Both the position numbers and the translations under genes were made by a program. The notes beneath the pieces were generated by a model. That model was not told where the DNA came from and did no database searches. It was given only the letters and a program-made list of their open reading frames with translations. From Erodium maritimum (Eukaryota > Streptophyta > Magnoliopsida > Geraniales > Geraniaceae), in contig OY997591.1 of the NCBI GenBank assembly GCA_963921825.1, forward strand, positions 37,221,825 to 37,285,824: a stretch of 64,000 bases of DNA, in the 5' to 3' direction. The first letter of the stretch is position 1; each line of letters begins with the position of its first letter. Shown piece by piece: positions 47,701 through 59,774 of this stretch.

Positions 47701-49250
47701 GGCTCTACGCTCATTTTCAATTTTATGGAAAACCCGAGTGCACCTATCACCACAACGAAACCAAGACATCCTAGCCTTTTGACGCCAAATCCTGTCCAAA
47801 TTTTTTTGCTTTATAATTAAACCTGCCCGAACCCAAGAACGATGGCTCACTTCAGAACCGGACAAAGGAAGTTCTTCCTGAATCTTATCCAAAGCTTCAA
47901 TTTCAGTCACTAAACTCTTCACCTTCTCCTCTGAATTCCCAAAAACCTCTTTGTTCCAATTTTGAAGATCTAGATGGAGTGATATCAACTTATAGAATAA
48001 ACTATAGCTGGCTAAAATATGATCAGTATAAGAAAGCCAATAGGGGGAATATAATAGAAGCTCCAACCCCCATGTAACCCCCAACTACAAATAAAGGCAT
48101 AATCAACAACTACCACCTTAACTTCTTGTAGCAAAATAAAAAGGGGCTTATACTTAAACACCAAATCTCTCAAACAACGACGCTTCTAAGAGGAGTTAAG
48201 TCTTATCACATTCCTTGAGAGGACCCTCATATTTCAGAAATTTCTTGTAACACCCTCAGCAGACGAGGAGGTCTCGGTAAATAAACTCTTAACAGTATCA
48301 CCATATTTAGCGACTATATTGGCATTTTCATCATTCAGAACAGTTAATTTTCCATCTTTTTAAAGTTTATGAAATTGTAAATCATGAACAACATTCCAGG
48401 CATCTCTTTTTGTAGCAGGATTAAGAACATGGTAGTAAGAATTACTAACCCCTTTGGAGTAGCCTCACAATTAATAGACTAGGGTGGGTACTGGTTTGCG
48501 TCTAACATAATATCAACTATAGTCGTGATTTGATCTTGGATTCTCGGCGTTAGCAGTATCCCCTTTGGGGATTAAAACGCAACTTCGACTGCCACAGATG
48601 CTTGATTTATCTAGTCCTTTGACATGGTCTCTAATGATTTATCTGGTGATACAGTTGGAGCCAAAACACTTGAATTCAAAAAGGTCTCTGCATCCTGAAA
48701 ACCAGGCCTTTCCAATTTAGGATCGGAAACCTTGACCGTAGAATCACACTCAACCGAATGAATAGGGATGTCAGGTGTTGCATCGCTTTCTCTAATCAGC
48801 AATTTGAAACGACCTCCCCCTAAAATATGGTAAGCTTGAGATCTCAAGCCAAACCCGGGAATATCTAAGCAAAGCCAAAGACCCATCCAACCTAAGGACA
48901 TTAAACCAGGTCGTGAACCATCCCCACTCAGTCACTCTGAGCATTGAATCAAAAAGAATGTCAGAACAGAGTAAGATGAAAAAATTGCCCGTAATTTTAC
49001 GCACCTCCATCCCTTTGCACCACATAATTCCATTTCCTCACAGACTTTTTCCAATTCAAAACCAGTCCTTAATGATATAGTAACACCTTGTGAGATGCGA
49101 TTAACTTCATCTTGCCTAACTAGAGTCATCTACCTACTGCCTTGATCATGAGTAAACAAATTCTTAGGTCACCAAACAGTTCTTCTTCTTGTCCGACGAT
49201 TTCCCCCAATCTCTATCCAATCTAAAGCCACAAATAACATAAAATCTTTG
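47700..49250 (-). pseudogene. LINE remnant (minus): ORF1 tail, start of endonuclease, then EN-RT linker
   Basis: The minus strand from 48085 gives LNWNKEVFG-like sequence followed by WRQKARMSWFRCGDRCTRVFH, the conserved linker between endonuclease and RT in plant L1 LINEs. Just upstream, about 48220-48130, is an endonuclease start (MRVLS.., with the KRR motif), but most of the endonuclease is missing. Frames at 48611-49129 look like the end of an ORF1. The RT itself is absent because the sequence is cut near 47700. Confidence 0.65.
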
Positions 49251-49261
49251 ACCTTGAGATG

Positions 49262-50718
49262 AATCAAAGCCATGTAGTTCTATTTTAAATGAATCAAGAA
49301 CACAAATGTAGAGAATTTCCTCTTGTTGGCCGAAATTTACAAAGGAGGGAGAGAGAGTTGTGTTCCTATTCTTGTCTTGTGTTTTATTATATGAATAAGA
49401 TTACATAACCCATCAATATAATCAACAACTAGCAAGGACAAGTAAGGTGTGAAGCATTGTGTAAACTAGGATAAGTATGGTGCTAAGTATGGCTAGATAA
49501 GATGGGGTTAGGTGGTGAATCACCAACACATTAAACCTTGTCTTGCTTACTTAGAACTAATTAATCAAAAATTGATTAATTAGTTCCATGGGCCTTGGTT
49601 GTATGGGCCTCTTGGAACATCACTTGTGGCCATTCCCAACGAGGTTGCGTGACACGCTCATCCCCTCCAAGCCTTCCATACCAGAAATGTCCAACATTAT
49701 CCGACGTGACCAATCCCAAGACTCCAAGCCTTGTCTCGATCCATAAATTCCTATTCACTTATGGGCACATGACCTGAAACCCAGTTTTGGTCATGTCCTG
49801 AAACAACTCCCTTTTGGCCATTCTGCATGAGTGTCATCCTTTGGTGTGACCCTTAGGTTTATGCATGTCAATAGATCAACTTAAAATACCATTTTACTTG
49901 ATCCTATATAAGTGACAACTAACGAGACTTTAGTATTGCCTAACACTACATAAGGAATCGACCTTGTCGATTCTAACCTTTCCGTCGTCCCTGTCATTAT
50001 TATATTATCACTGATATCCTGATAGAGATAAGGCATAGAGCCTTCATCCTTATTATTCTCAATCACTATTCCTTGATATGTGAGATGATTAAATATATGA
50101 TACCTAGTATCATGTGTATGGTCATGCTTTTTTCAGTCACTCTTGATCAAGGGGCCGAGAACCGATATCTTTCCCATACCACAGTATGAAGGATAAATCC
50201 CTTAGGCATCTTTTGTGACATTCATGCAACTTGTCCCAAGCCAATCCTGGCCGTTATGGAAACACTGTCACATGCAACGTTGGGCTCAGGTCAAACTCAG
50301 TTGTTCATTGCATAGTAATCACAAAGACTCCTTGGTCTAAGGATACATGACAAGCTACGACAATTAATATGTTCATGAATTCAACTATGGCACATATTCA
50401 TGTCGGGTCTTCCAATATCATGTCCCACACGATACCTATGATCAGACTCTAGAATCTCATTCCAATGAATAATAGAACGTAAGCCATGAAGAGCCATCTT
50501 TCATACTAGTCGCTTCTAGTGAAGTTTTGTTGACTGGGGACCCATCAAGTGTGATCTATCTCGATCTATGGTTCTATTCGCATTTTGGGTATAGATCAAA
50601 ACACACATCGATATATTAATCCAACACATAAGTAATATAAATCCGCTTTAATTTTATTGATAATGATTATACATACATTTAGACATTTATGGTTGAACTA
50701 CGAGCACTAAGACTAACT
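49262..50718 (-). mobile_element. Copia LTR fragment (minus), lacking its 3' end
   Basis: The reverse complement matches the copia LTR from TGTTAGTC (here ..GACTAACT at 50718) to about position 1465. The last ~225 bp are missing, at almost the same point as in the fragment at 10549-12028. Divergence is substantial. No internal sequence adjoins. It separates LINE-derived sequence on both sides. Confidence 0.9.
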
Positions 50719-51249
50719 GTCTTATATCTTTTAACAGGTTTTGTGTTGCACAACAATTTCTCAGGCTTTAATGTCTTTTTCATCACAATTCCTTAGTCAT
50801 TTTATGGTCTGCTTCTATTTTCATTAGTGACTTGGTTTGAAAGAAACCCCCTTTAACTTTGTTGTTTGGAACAATGTCCTTTGAGCAAAGCTTGACCAAC
50901 TTCCCCCTTTGCTTCCTTTCTTCTCTTGTTGTTCGGCCTAATTTCTTTGTATGGGGAATATTGTGATGTATTCAACGGAGCTGCAAGAAACAAGAAGAAC
51001 ATTACAAGCAAGGGTGCATGCAACAAGAATGTCAAGTGTAAAAAAGGTGAGGTGCGTAAGAAAACGGGTATGGTTTGCACCAAGGCTTCACGTCCAAGTA
51101 AACGACAATCTCCGGCCACAAGGAAGGAGAAAGTTGGCCATACGGTGACGGAGTAGGATGGCGTCATACTGTGCCATTAGATGCTGTTTCAACTGATGCA
51201 TTATCGGACGATTGTGGCGCACTGAGAAGCTAGAGCTCCGATTCAGTTA
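50719..51249 (+). other. Unassigned sequence upstream of a LINE ORF1 remnant
   Basis: Moderate GC with a 76-residue Lys-rich + frame (50926-51156) that I do not recognise. It could be the 5' region of the LINE relic that follows. Confidence 0.35.
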
Positions 51250-52733
51250 ATCCCAAATGAAATCTTCATTTTCAATCTTCCTTATGATGCCTCTGATGCA
51301 TGGGTACATGATACTTTCAGAGCGTTTGAACAGAGGTGGGAAAAAGTTCAGTTTTGTCACGTTTTTAACATCGACAACAACCTCCACAACAGTGAAGACG
51401 TTCAATGGGTTTAAGGTCAATGGTTAAATTTTGTTTGTAGCCTTGTAACGCCCACAAACATCTAAGATCGAGTTACAGAATCCGGGAAGGAACAAGTTCA
51501 TTTAGGCTCGGTTTGAGTCTACGGCAAATTTTTGGTCGGAAATCGTTCCACTCATCTTGGTTCTTATGTCATTAAGATCGTTGAGTGTGTTTTTCCGGCG
51601 TCGACTCCGGTTATCGCTAACAACCCTTTCTTCCATTTGTGCTTCCCTGAAAATAGAACTTTTGAATTTCAAATCCCCTCATTTCCGAGTCAGGTGGTTT
51701 CAAATGATAACGTTTCAGGAAAATCCAAGGCAGATTTTGTGGGAGATGATTTTGTAGATGATTCTCAAGGGGGTTTGTTCGGAGAAGATGACATTGTAGC
51801 AGAGACGGGTATTGGTCTGGGTTGTGACGTTCAACAGGCCGAGGGAGATGAGGCCCACGTGGTTGGGAGCTCATGTCTATTGGGCACGTATGGGCCTGTT
51901 CAGGTGCAACCTGATTCTTTTTTCAACTGGTCCCGTTTTGAGGCCCAAGTCCCGAGTTAGGGTCACCAGACTTGGGTCATCTTTATTTGGTGGGCCAAGA
52001 CATTTTGTTGGGCTCAGGCTCTAAAGCCCGGTTGTAGGAGGTCCATGGGGAGATTTTAGGTTCAGTTTTGATAGTGCAAGGCCTTGGACTTCCTCTATTG
52101 GGGAAGGGTTTGGTTTACCCTTTTTGGATCCGTGTAGTGGACCTGGAGGTCAAGTGGTGGGGCCGACAGCTATTGACGTTGTGATAGATTTGATCTCAGG
52201 TATTGTGGATCAGCATAGCCCTTGGAAGGATGCCATGAACAAACCCACAACGCGTAAGTCGTCTAGTACTATGACTTACTTTCAGCCAATAATGCGATCC
52301 ACGAGTAGGGAAAGAGCTAGGCAAGCTACCCCTTCAGCGGCAAATATGTGGAATCAGGCGGCTGTTAAGCCAGCCAAGGGCGCCCTCCCGAGATTCAAGG
52401 AGAATAGCAGTTACTATTGTTCTTCTCTTTGATTGCTTTTTTTTTCCAGGGACTACTCTCTATGTGGTTCTAAAGGTTTTTGTCTTTAAGCTCCATTGTT
52501 GGGAGCTCCTTTGTAATCGTTGTATTTGGTTCAAATTTGAGATTGTTTCCTTCTTGGAAAGACTATCTTTCTAATAAATTTTCTCGATAATCAAACAAAA
52601 TAATTCATGACTGTTATTTTTCTGAGATTCTCTTTTTGAGAATGCTCTAGCTTGTGCTTATTGAGGGTTCGGTCCGCGTCCTTTTCCTTTAACTCAAGGA
52701 TGGGATCAATGAAATCATTTGTTGATAAAAAAG
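51250..52733 (+). pseudogene. LINE relic with RRM-type ORF1 start and 3' end, no ORF2
   Basis: The frame near 51259 encodes EIFIFNLPYDASDAWVHDTF, close to the RRM start (LFIYNLPPSTSNTWIQNLF) in ORF1 of the full LINE at 52744-59189. A stop follows at about 51412. 51532-51960 and 52124-52432 are open but anonymous and may be the ORF1 tail. 52440-52600 and 52690-52733 look like LINE 3' ends, the latter with 'gttgataaaaaag'. No endonuclease or RT lies between, so ORF2 has been deleted, or two fragments are joined. Confidence 0.5.
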
Positions 52734-53282
52734 TAGCTTGCTGTTTTTTTTGTTCAACAGATTTTTTGTATTAAAAACCGGCCTTTGAAATAAAGGGTCG
52801 GCCCAAGGAAGTCCTCAAGTGTTACAAACCCGTAATGGTAAACCATCTAACCCAATCCGAAGATTGATACACAAGCAACCCTCACAATTGAATTGAAAAC
52901 AACCTCTAACTTGTTACCCACGCCAACTGCCTCAGTACCAAACCAGACGCGCCAGTACAGAACAGTTAGAACAAAAAAACCCCAAAGTATTAAACAGCAA
53001 TTACCAAACAGTGTTAATCAACCTACCTCCCTACCCATATTAAATCAAGATAAAGCTAACAGGCAATTCCCCAATGAATGGGAAATTGAAGTTCAGTAGG
53101 GAGAAGTGTTTCTTCAGCAAGATGATGGTCAAAATGAAGGATAGCCCCCACTCCAAAGAAAAATAAACCCAAAGGACCTTACCAATGTCCTAACCACAAT
53201 ACCCAAAACCTCCCCCAAACCCTCCCATAACCCCCCAAATGCAGTGAAATACCAACCAATTCAGAAAAGAGATCTCAAACAC

Positions 53283-53301
53283 ACCCCCCCCCCCCCCCCC
53301 C
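53283..53301. repeat. Homopolymer C tract in the LINE 3' UTR
   Basis: An uninterrupted run of about 17-18 C, followed by a T-run, lies just beyond the end of ORF2 (a G-run on the LINE's own strand). Length errors are likely in sequencing such a tract. Confidence 0.9.
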
Positions 53302-53312
53302 AAATTTTTTTT

Positions 53313-56300
53313 TTAAACCAGTGGTCTTTTTTCTCTCCATCTACAGGAGCTTGGGGAATTAATCCATTGCAAAAAGGAGAAGGAGTTTCCAACACTGGAT
53401 TTGGCCCACAAGATTTGGAATGAGTCACTTTGGATATGCTGAAGAACTTGATCTGCATTTTCCTGAACATTGTTGACTATGATTTGGTTCCTAGTTAACC
53501 AGATCCTCCAAATAGTGATATATACTATTAAAGACCAAGTGTAAGAGCAACCCAAAGGTCCTAATTGTTTCCAAGATATAAACCAATCTGAGATATTTTC
53601 AGTTACAACACTGTGAATCCCCCACCAATGTAGAACCTTACTCCAGATTAACCAAGAAACACTGCAATTCAAGAATAAATGGTCCAAATCTTCAGGGTCC
53701 TCATTGCATAAGGGGAACCAGATTGATCCAGAGTACATGCCCCTAGCCAATAAAAAACATCTAGTTGGAACACCTTGCATGAACACCAACCATGTAAAAG
53801 CTGCTACCTTAGGAGGAAGGGAAGGAGACCACAACAGAGAAGGCCAAGATAATTGTTGATGATCACTGTCCAAGACCTTATACATCATATTCACTGAGAA
53901 TCCTTTCTGATCCTATCACCAAGAGACTTGATCTTCTCTAACTGAAATAACTTGTAAATTCAAAAGGTCACTAATTAAATTGAACTGTCCTTCTTCCCAA
54001 CCCCTCAAATCTCTTATGAAACAAAGAATCCAATCCCCATGAGACAAAAATTGAGCAACCACTACCTTCTTTTGAGTGCTCAGGTGATAAAGCCTTTGAA
54101 AGCTATATTTAAGGGATGTGTTTGAGGCCCAAATATCTTCCCAGAATTGTATTGAATTGCCAGATTTCAAAGTCCATTGGAGTCCCACAGCCCCAAAAGC
54201 ATCTGCAAAGCTAGGATAAGTAAGAAGAGATTCAATGTGTCTGATAAAGCTTTTCCCATTGTATAGCATAAAAGTAGTTAAATCCCAGGAATTGATGTCC
54301 CAACCATACTTAGCACATAATAGTTGTTTCCAAAGAGAGTCTCTTTCTACTGCAAATCTCCACCACCATCTAGCAAGGAGGGCCTTGTTCATGATATGTA
54401 AATTCTTAATTGTTAAACCCCCACAGCTCTTGGGTCTACAAATGAGGTTCCACCTAATCTTGTGCAAAACTTTCTTGGAGATGGATCCATTCCACAAGAA
54501 TCTCCTTTGCCATTTCTCCATCTCATTGATGACCCCCTTAGGAGCTTTATAAAGGGACATGTAATAAAGAGGGAGAGAGCTAAGAGAAGATTTTATCAAA
54601 GTAGTTCTCCCACCAAAAGATCTGTTCTTTGCTTGCCAAACACTCAACTTCTGTTTGAATTTCTTGATAATTGGCTCCCATGCCTTTTTTTTCCCAGGAT
54701 TGGCTCCCAACTGGAAGCCAAGGTATTTAAAATGCAAGTCCACTGCAGAACAACCTAATATAGTAGTAACTACCTCTGAAGTGATTGAATTAGCATTAAG
54801 TAGTAGCACACTTGATTTCTGAAAATTAATCTTGAGGCTAGTGGCTTGTTGAAGGCAGTTAAGGGTGTGCTTGATATTGATAGCTTGTTGTACTCCTGCC
54901 TCAATAAATATCAATGTATCATCTACAAATTGAAGATTGGAAATCTGTGGTCCTTGGTTGTTACAATTCACTCCTCTGAACATGTTTGTAGCTATACTTT
55001 CTTCCATTAATTGATGCAAAGTCTCAACAATAAATGTAAATAATAAGGGGGATGAAGAGAATCCTTGTCTGAGGCCTCTTAACAGAGGAAAATCATCAGA
55101 AGGGGATCCATTGATAAGAACTGAGGAGTGAGCTTGGATGCAAATTTTTATCCAATTGATCCACCTTTCTCCAAACTGCATTTTCCTGAGCAAAGACAGA
55201 AGAGCCTCCCAATTGACATGGTCATAGGCCTTCTCAAAATCCACCTTTAGAACTATGACTTCTTGCTTGGATAACTTGATGGAGTGAATTATCTCAGAAG
55301 CAATAAGGATGCCATCCATTATCTGTTTTCCAGATATGAAGCCAGATTGAACATCATGTACCAGATCATTCATAACTGATTTAAGTCTTAGAGCAACATC
55401 TTGGAGATAATTTTGTAGCTACTGAAAATTAAGCTAATAGGTCTAAACTCATCAAAGGACTGTGGAGATGCTACCTTGGGGATTAAAGTGATAAAAGGGG
55501 AATTTAAGCCCTTCCCCAAAATTCCCCCATCAAAGAAGTGATCAACCAATGAGATAACATCAAACTTGATAATGTCCCAACACACCTGATAAAACTTTAA
55601 GGTGAACCCATCTGGGCCAGGAGCTTTGTCTCCATTACAAGCTTTGATAGCAGCTAAAATCTCCTCTTCAGAAAAAGGCTTTTCTTGAGTTTGAGCTTGA
55701 TTGAGTGATAATGAGTTAAAAGGGAGAGAGGAGATATCAATGCAGACACTATTCTCAGCACAAAATCTCTTAGCAAAATGGGATTTGGCTATTGCTTTTA
55801 TTTCTATGGGAGAGAACCAAGTAAACCCATCTTCAGTTATTTGAGAAATCCTTTTCTTAGCATGATTGAAGTTGGCCATCAGATGAAAAAACTTTGTGCA
55901 TCTATCACCCTCCTTAGACCATTGTAATCTAGCCTTTTGGCACCACATCTTAGCATGTAGCTTTAATTTTTGTATTAAGTTTGCATTGGTCAGAGCCCTC
56001 AAAGCAATTTCAGAAGGCAATAAATCCCTCACCTCGATCAGATTATCAATGTTTGTAATTACTAGTCTGAGGTCATCAATCTCATGATCTAACCACCCAA
56101 ACTTGGAGGAATTCCATCCCCTATAAAAACCTTTCAAAGCCTTCAATTTATACCATAATTTATAGGCAGGAGAGCCAGTTACTTGAATGGAAACCCATAA
56201 TTATTTAGTATCTTTAAGAAACTCAGCATGTTTAGTCTAGACATTGATGAACTTGAAAGGTCTAAAACCCCAGTCAATACAAGGATTGCGTAATAAGACT

Positions 56301-57598
56301 GGTTTGTGATCGGAAAGACACCTACTCAGACAAGACTGAGTCAAGTTACTGAAGATAGACAAAAGGTGAGGTGTGATGAGAAATCTATCCACTCTAGAGG
56401 CTATTGAACTAGATCCAAACCAAGTATATTTCCCTCCAGATAATTGTAGATCAATGACCCCTAGATTTATCACAAAGTCATTGAAGTTTCTGAGGCTTGT
56501 AGGAGAGATATGATCACCAGTTTTTTCAAAGGGGTCCAATATAGCATTAAAATCCCCAACAATGATGAAGGCATCAAACTGATCAATGATCTTCGCTTCA
56601 ATATCAGACCAGAGCTGTGCTCTTCTAGAAATATTGCATGAAGCATAAACATTCATTATTGTAATATGAAGATCAGTAGGTAGATAAACACCAGACCAAT
56701 ATAGAACATGATCCTCAATGTGTGAGACTTGTAAGTCAAAAACCAGAGTATTCCACAAAGTGATGATCCCCCCAGATGTACCTACTGCAGAAATAGACCT
56801 GGCCTCCCAATGTTGTGCAAAACCACAACCAGAGATAAAGTGAGGAGGAAAAGTGATCAATTTACTTTCTTGGATCAAGACCATGTCCAACTGAAGCTTG
56901 CAACAAACCTTTCTCAAGGCTCTCCTCTTCTCTCTAGAGGAAGCCTTGCTCATATTCCATGAGAGGATCCTCATGGAGAGGACAATCTTTGAGTAGGAAG
57001 AGAGCTTATCACTGGAGAGGATCCTCATGCTCTCATCCAGAATATCCATATCAACAAACTCATCCTCTGAATTGGTCTCTAACATCCCTGTAGGATTGAC
57101 TTCATGTTCCAATTTGTCAAACTGAGCTGCTACCAGTTCATCAGCTAGGTAAGCCTTGAGACCCAAGGCTTTGCAATAGTCCCAAGCTCCTTCCCCATCT
57201 GCCTTAAATACTTGTGGATTTTTACCAGCACTTCTAAGCACAGAGGGTGTTTGAGTAATTGGAATGTTGACTTTTGACTTGGACCTTGTATTGTAGGCTA
57301 CTACAGTGCACCTTTTCTTCTTAGAAACTTTAGAGGCTGGAGTGATTAATGAGAGATTAGGTGGCAAAATCTCATTATTTGAAATAATCTTTTCCTCCAA
57401 GGATAAATTTTGAAAGTTTGGAGAGTGACTAATGGGGCCCAAAGCAGCTGTAAACTGGGAAAGAGCCTTCTCTTCATTAATGGCATCAGTTACCAATGAG
57501 GGTTTTTGTACTAATGGCTCCTTAACCATCCCATCTTCAATAGTGATTGAATTTGTACAGAAGTCCAATTGAACAATGTTGATTGGAATAGTGTTCAA
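53313..57598 (-). pseudogene. LINE ORF2: endonuclease, reverse transcriptase, zf-RVT (broken)
   Basis: 57598-56237 holds an N-terminal leader and an AP endonuclease: SWN, IQESK, GDFNAI and SDHKPVLL carry the catalytic Asn, Glu, Asp and His. Two in-frame stops follow near 56240 and 56190. 56146-55388 is the linker (WCQKARLQWSKEGD) and RT start (GDKAPGPDGF). A frameshift near 55380 leads to 55373-53916, the RT core: VLKVDFEKAYD, RGLRQG and FVDD are intact, although the usual DPLSP reads FSSSP. Two stops precede 53894-53313, the zf-RVT part, whose first zinc Cys is replaced (FPLCNEDPEDLDHLFLNC). The order and length fit a complete L1 ORF2. Confidence 0.93.
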
Positions 57599-57610
57599 AG
57601 TGGAAGAGTT

Positions 57611-58956
57611 TTATTCACCAAAACTATCAGGAACAATCAAACAATCTATGACAGGAATAGGATTTAAAGTAGTTTCCAAAGCTAGAGAGGAAGGAATGCA
57701 ATTAATCTCAAGACCAAGAGGTCCTCTAACCCGTGGAGAATCAGGAGGAAGAACTGAAGAATCAGGAATGTTTTCCTGCAAATCAACAAAAACATTCTTT
57801 GTATTTGACTTCAATCTCAATGAAGGGCTGGTAATAAGTGCTTGGTCTTGTGGAGTCAGAGCCAATAATGGTTCACTCATAGAGGAAGTAACTCCGAATT
57901 CACTTGAGAAGGATTCATCCGAAGAAGAAGTGGTTGAGACATTAACACCCCGTTCTCTTTTGCCAGACATTGGTACCACAGAAAGATCGATTGAACAAAC
58001 CATGACATTAAAGTCTTTGTCCCCCAATCTCAGGTTAGTTTCTTTATAAACCTTCAAATATTCTTGAGCATGAATCAAGATATAAGCGGAATCAAAATTA
58101 TCTCCTGTCAAAGAAGTTGGATGAGCACAAACAAAAGTCCCTACATCTTCAACTAAAGCTTCGAAAGTTTCAACACACCAACCCAAAATTGGTACTCCAA
58201 ACAAGGCTATCCAGCTAATTTTCTCTCCCAGGCTGTAAAGATCAGCCTTATCATGTAAAATGGTCAACCAAGTTTAAGAATTGGGGCTTCATCAGCAAGA
58301 GTTTTGAGTTCCAGATCTTCATCTTCAAACATAAAAAGGACCACTCTATTTCCAAGGGATTTCAAAAGAAGTTCCCCACCCGTCAGAGCTTTGAAGCAAC
58401 TCATAATAGTTTCGATCGATAAATCATTATGCAATAATCCCAAATGACCCTTCTCTAACCAGACTCTGTGAGCTTCAACTACTGTACCGACTACTAACGG
58501 TTTAGCCTGAACCTCTTCCTTCTCTTTGACGGGACTCTGAAAAGTGTGTTTTTTTCTCCATCAGAAGTTGTTTTTGTATCCTTCTTGTTCCAAATCTTTT
58601 CTCCAGGCTCGAGCTACAAAGAGTTTATAGCCCTTCAAGAAGTGACCATTGAAAATCTGTATCCCCTGCTCCATGGCCTCCAGGTTCTTGAAGGTGATGA
58701 AGCCAAACCATTTTCAACTAATGTTTGGTCTTGGTAGAGATTCCACCTTGATGATCTCACCACGCTCAAAGAATAAATTCTGTATCCAAGTATTAGAGGT
58801 GGAGGGAGGGAGATTGTAGATGAACAACCGAAATTCCTCAATTGCCTCCCCTGGATAATCATGATTCATAATCCCAAAAGTGTTTCCAGCTCCCCTATGT
58901 GGAGGAACTTGTCATTCAAAACCCAGAGGAGGACCAATAGACGAAGAAGAGTTCAT
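57611..58956 (-). pseudogene. LINE ORF1 with N-terminal RRM (broken)
   Basis: From ATG at 58956 the frame reads MNSSSSIGPPLGF, a stop at 58914, then an RRM: RNP2 is LFIYNL (about 58830) and RNP1 is KWFGFITF (about 58705), with a stop just before RNP1. After another break the frame 58267-57611 shows ISWIALFGVPILGW, the region after DUF4283, and a Ser/Pro/acidic tail. ORF1 of L1 elements binds the element's RNA and forms the RNP. An RRM in place of a CCHC knuckle is known from some plant L1 clades. Several stops make it a pseudogene. Confidence 0.85.
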
Positions 58957-59199
58957 ATCCCCTTTGTGGAACGAAGAAACCTAAGTACCCAAAAGTCTCA
59001 CCTGAAAAGGATTGAGAGACACTGGTGTTCCGATGATCACTGAGTAATCATCCTGGACACTACACCACAAAGCTAGACTCCGACGACTGCCATGAGAACG
59101 TTGATCTGAGATGAAACAGATTGACTGAGAAGAAACTATACTGTAGCTCCACTATAGCTCTAGATGGGATTCATATTTCCTGTTTCTGTTAGCTTGTTG

Positions 59200-59774
59200 T
59201 TTAGAGATAGTAAATACTTAGCTTATATGGTAAATATCACAAGCTTAACTAATAAGTTTCTAAGATAGTGGGATCACATCGTTTACAACATGTACGTATA
59301 TCCAATGAAAGGACCAATTTAAAAGAACTCATTAGTCTTCCACCTCATTACACTTCTTGTGTTTAGTGTATCACTTTATTGATAGTAAAGAATACTTGTT
59401 ATAAAAACATAAGATCAAAATATATTAACCCAAATATATTATACACAACATCACTATCCATCTAAAAAGTGTGAAAAGAAGAAGAGAAATTAGAGTCGAG
59501 ATTCAAGGTGAAATTGATATCAACAAAAAACCGAAAATAATTTAGTCAATTTCTCAAGAAATTTTTATAAATCATTCATGTAATATATAGTATATAAGAA
59601 ATTATTAATTTATATTTTACATGACATTTATAGAAATCATTAAAAATGTATTACATTATCATTTTACCGATTTATTAATTTAACACTTTATTTTGAGCAA
59701 GGAACAGTCAAAGATATTTTTACATTTTTATTAAATGATAGAGTATATATTTATCACCGTTTGATTGTAAGTTG
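59200..59774. other. A/T-rich intergenic DNA between two LINEs
   Basis: No open frame, repeat or element end is seen. It continues the target of the full-length LINE. Confidence 0.4.

Larger units (their letters stand above)
52744..59189 (-). mobile_element. Full-length L1-type LINE (6446 bp) with RRM-bearing ORF1
   Basis: The A-tail is the T-run at 52744-52751. The flanks TAGCTTGCTG (52734-52743) and TAGCTTGTTG (59190-59199) form a 10-bp TSD with one change. On the minus strand the order is 5' UTR (~230 bp), ORF1, ORF2 and 3' UTR (~560 bp), all of expected size. ORF1 starts with an RRM domain, as in one clade of plant L1s. ORF2 has an AP-type endonuclease, RT and zf-RVT. The reading frames are broken at a handful of places only, so this copy is fairly young but inactive. 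Confidence 0.92.

Noticed and set aside
46790..47782. 330-residue open frame as a host gene
   Set aside because: It overlaps frames with LINE ORF1 motifs, is low-complexity in its second half, and runs across a junction into a LINE on the other strand.
51532..51960. 142-residue frame as an independent gene
   Set aside because: It follows an RRM-type LINE ORF1 start and precedes LINE-like 3' sequence; no domain of its own is recognised.
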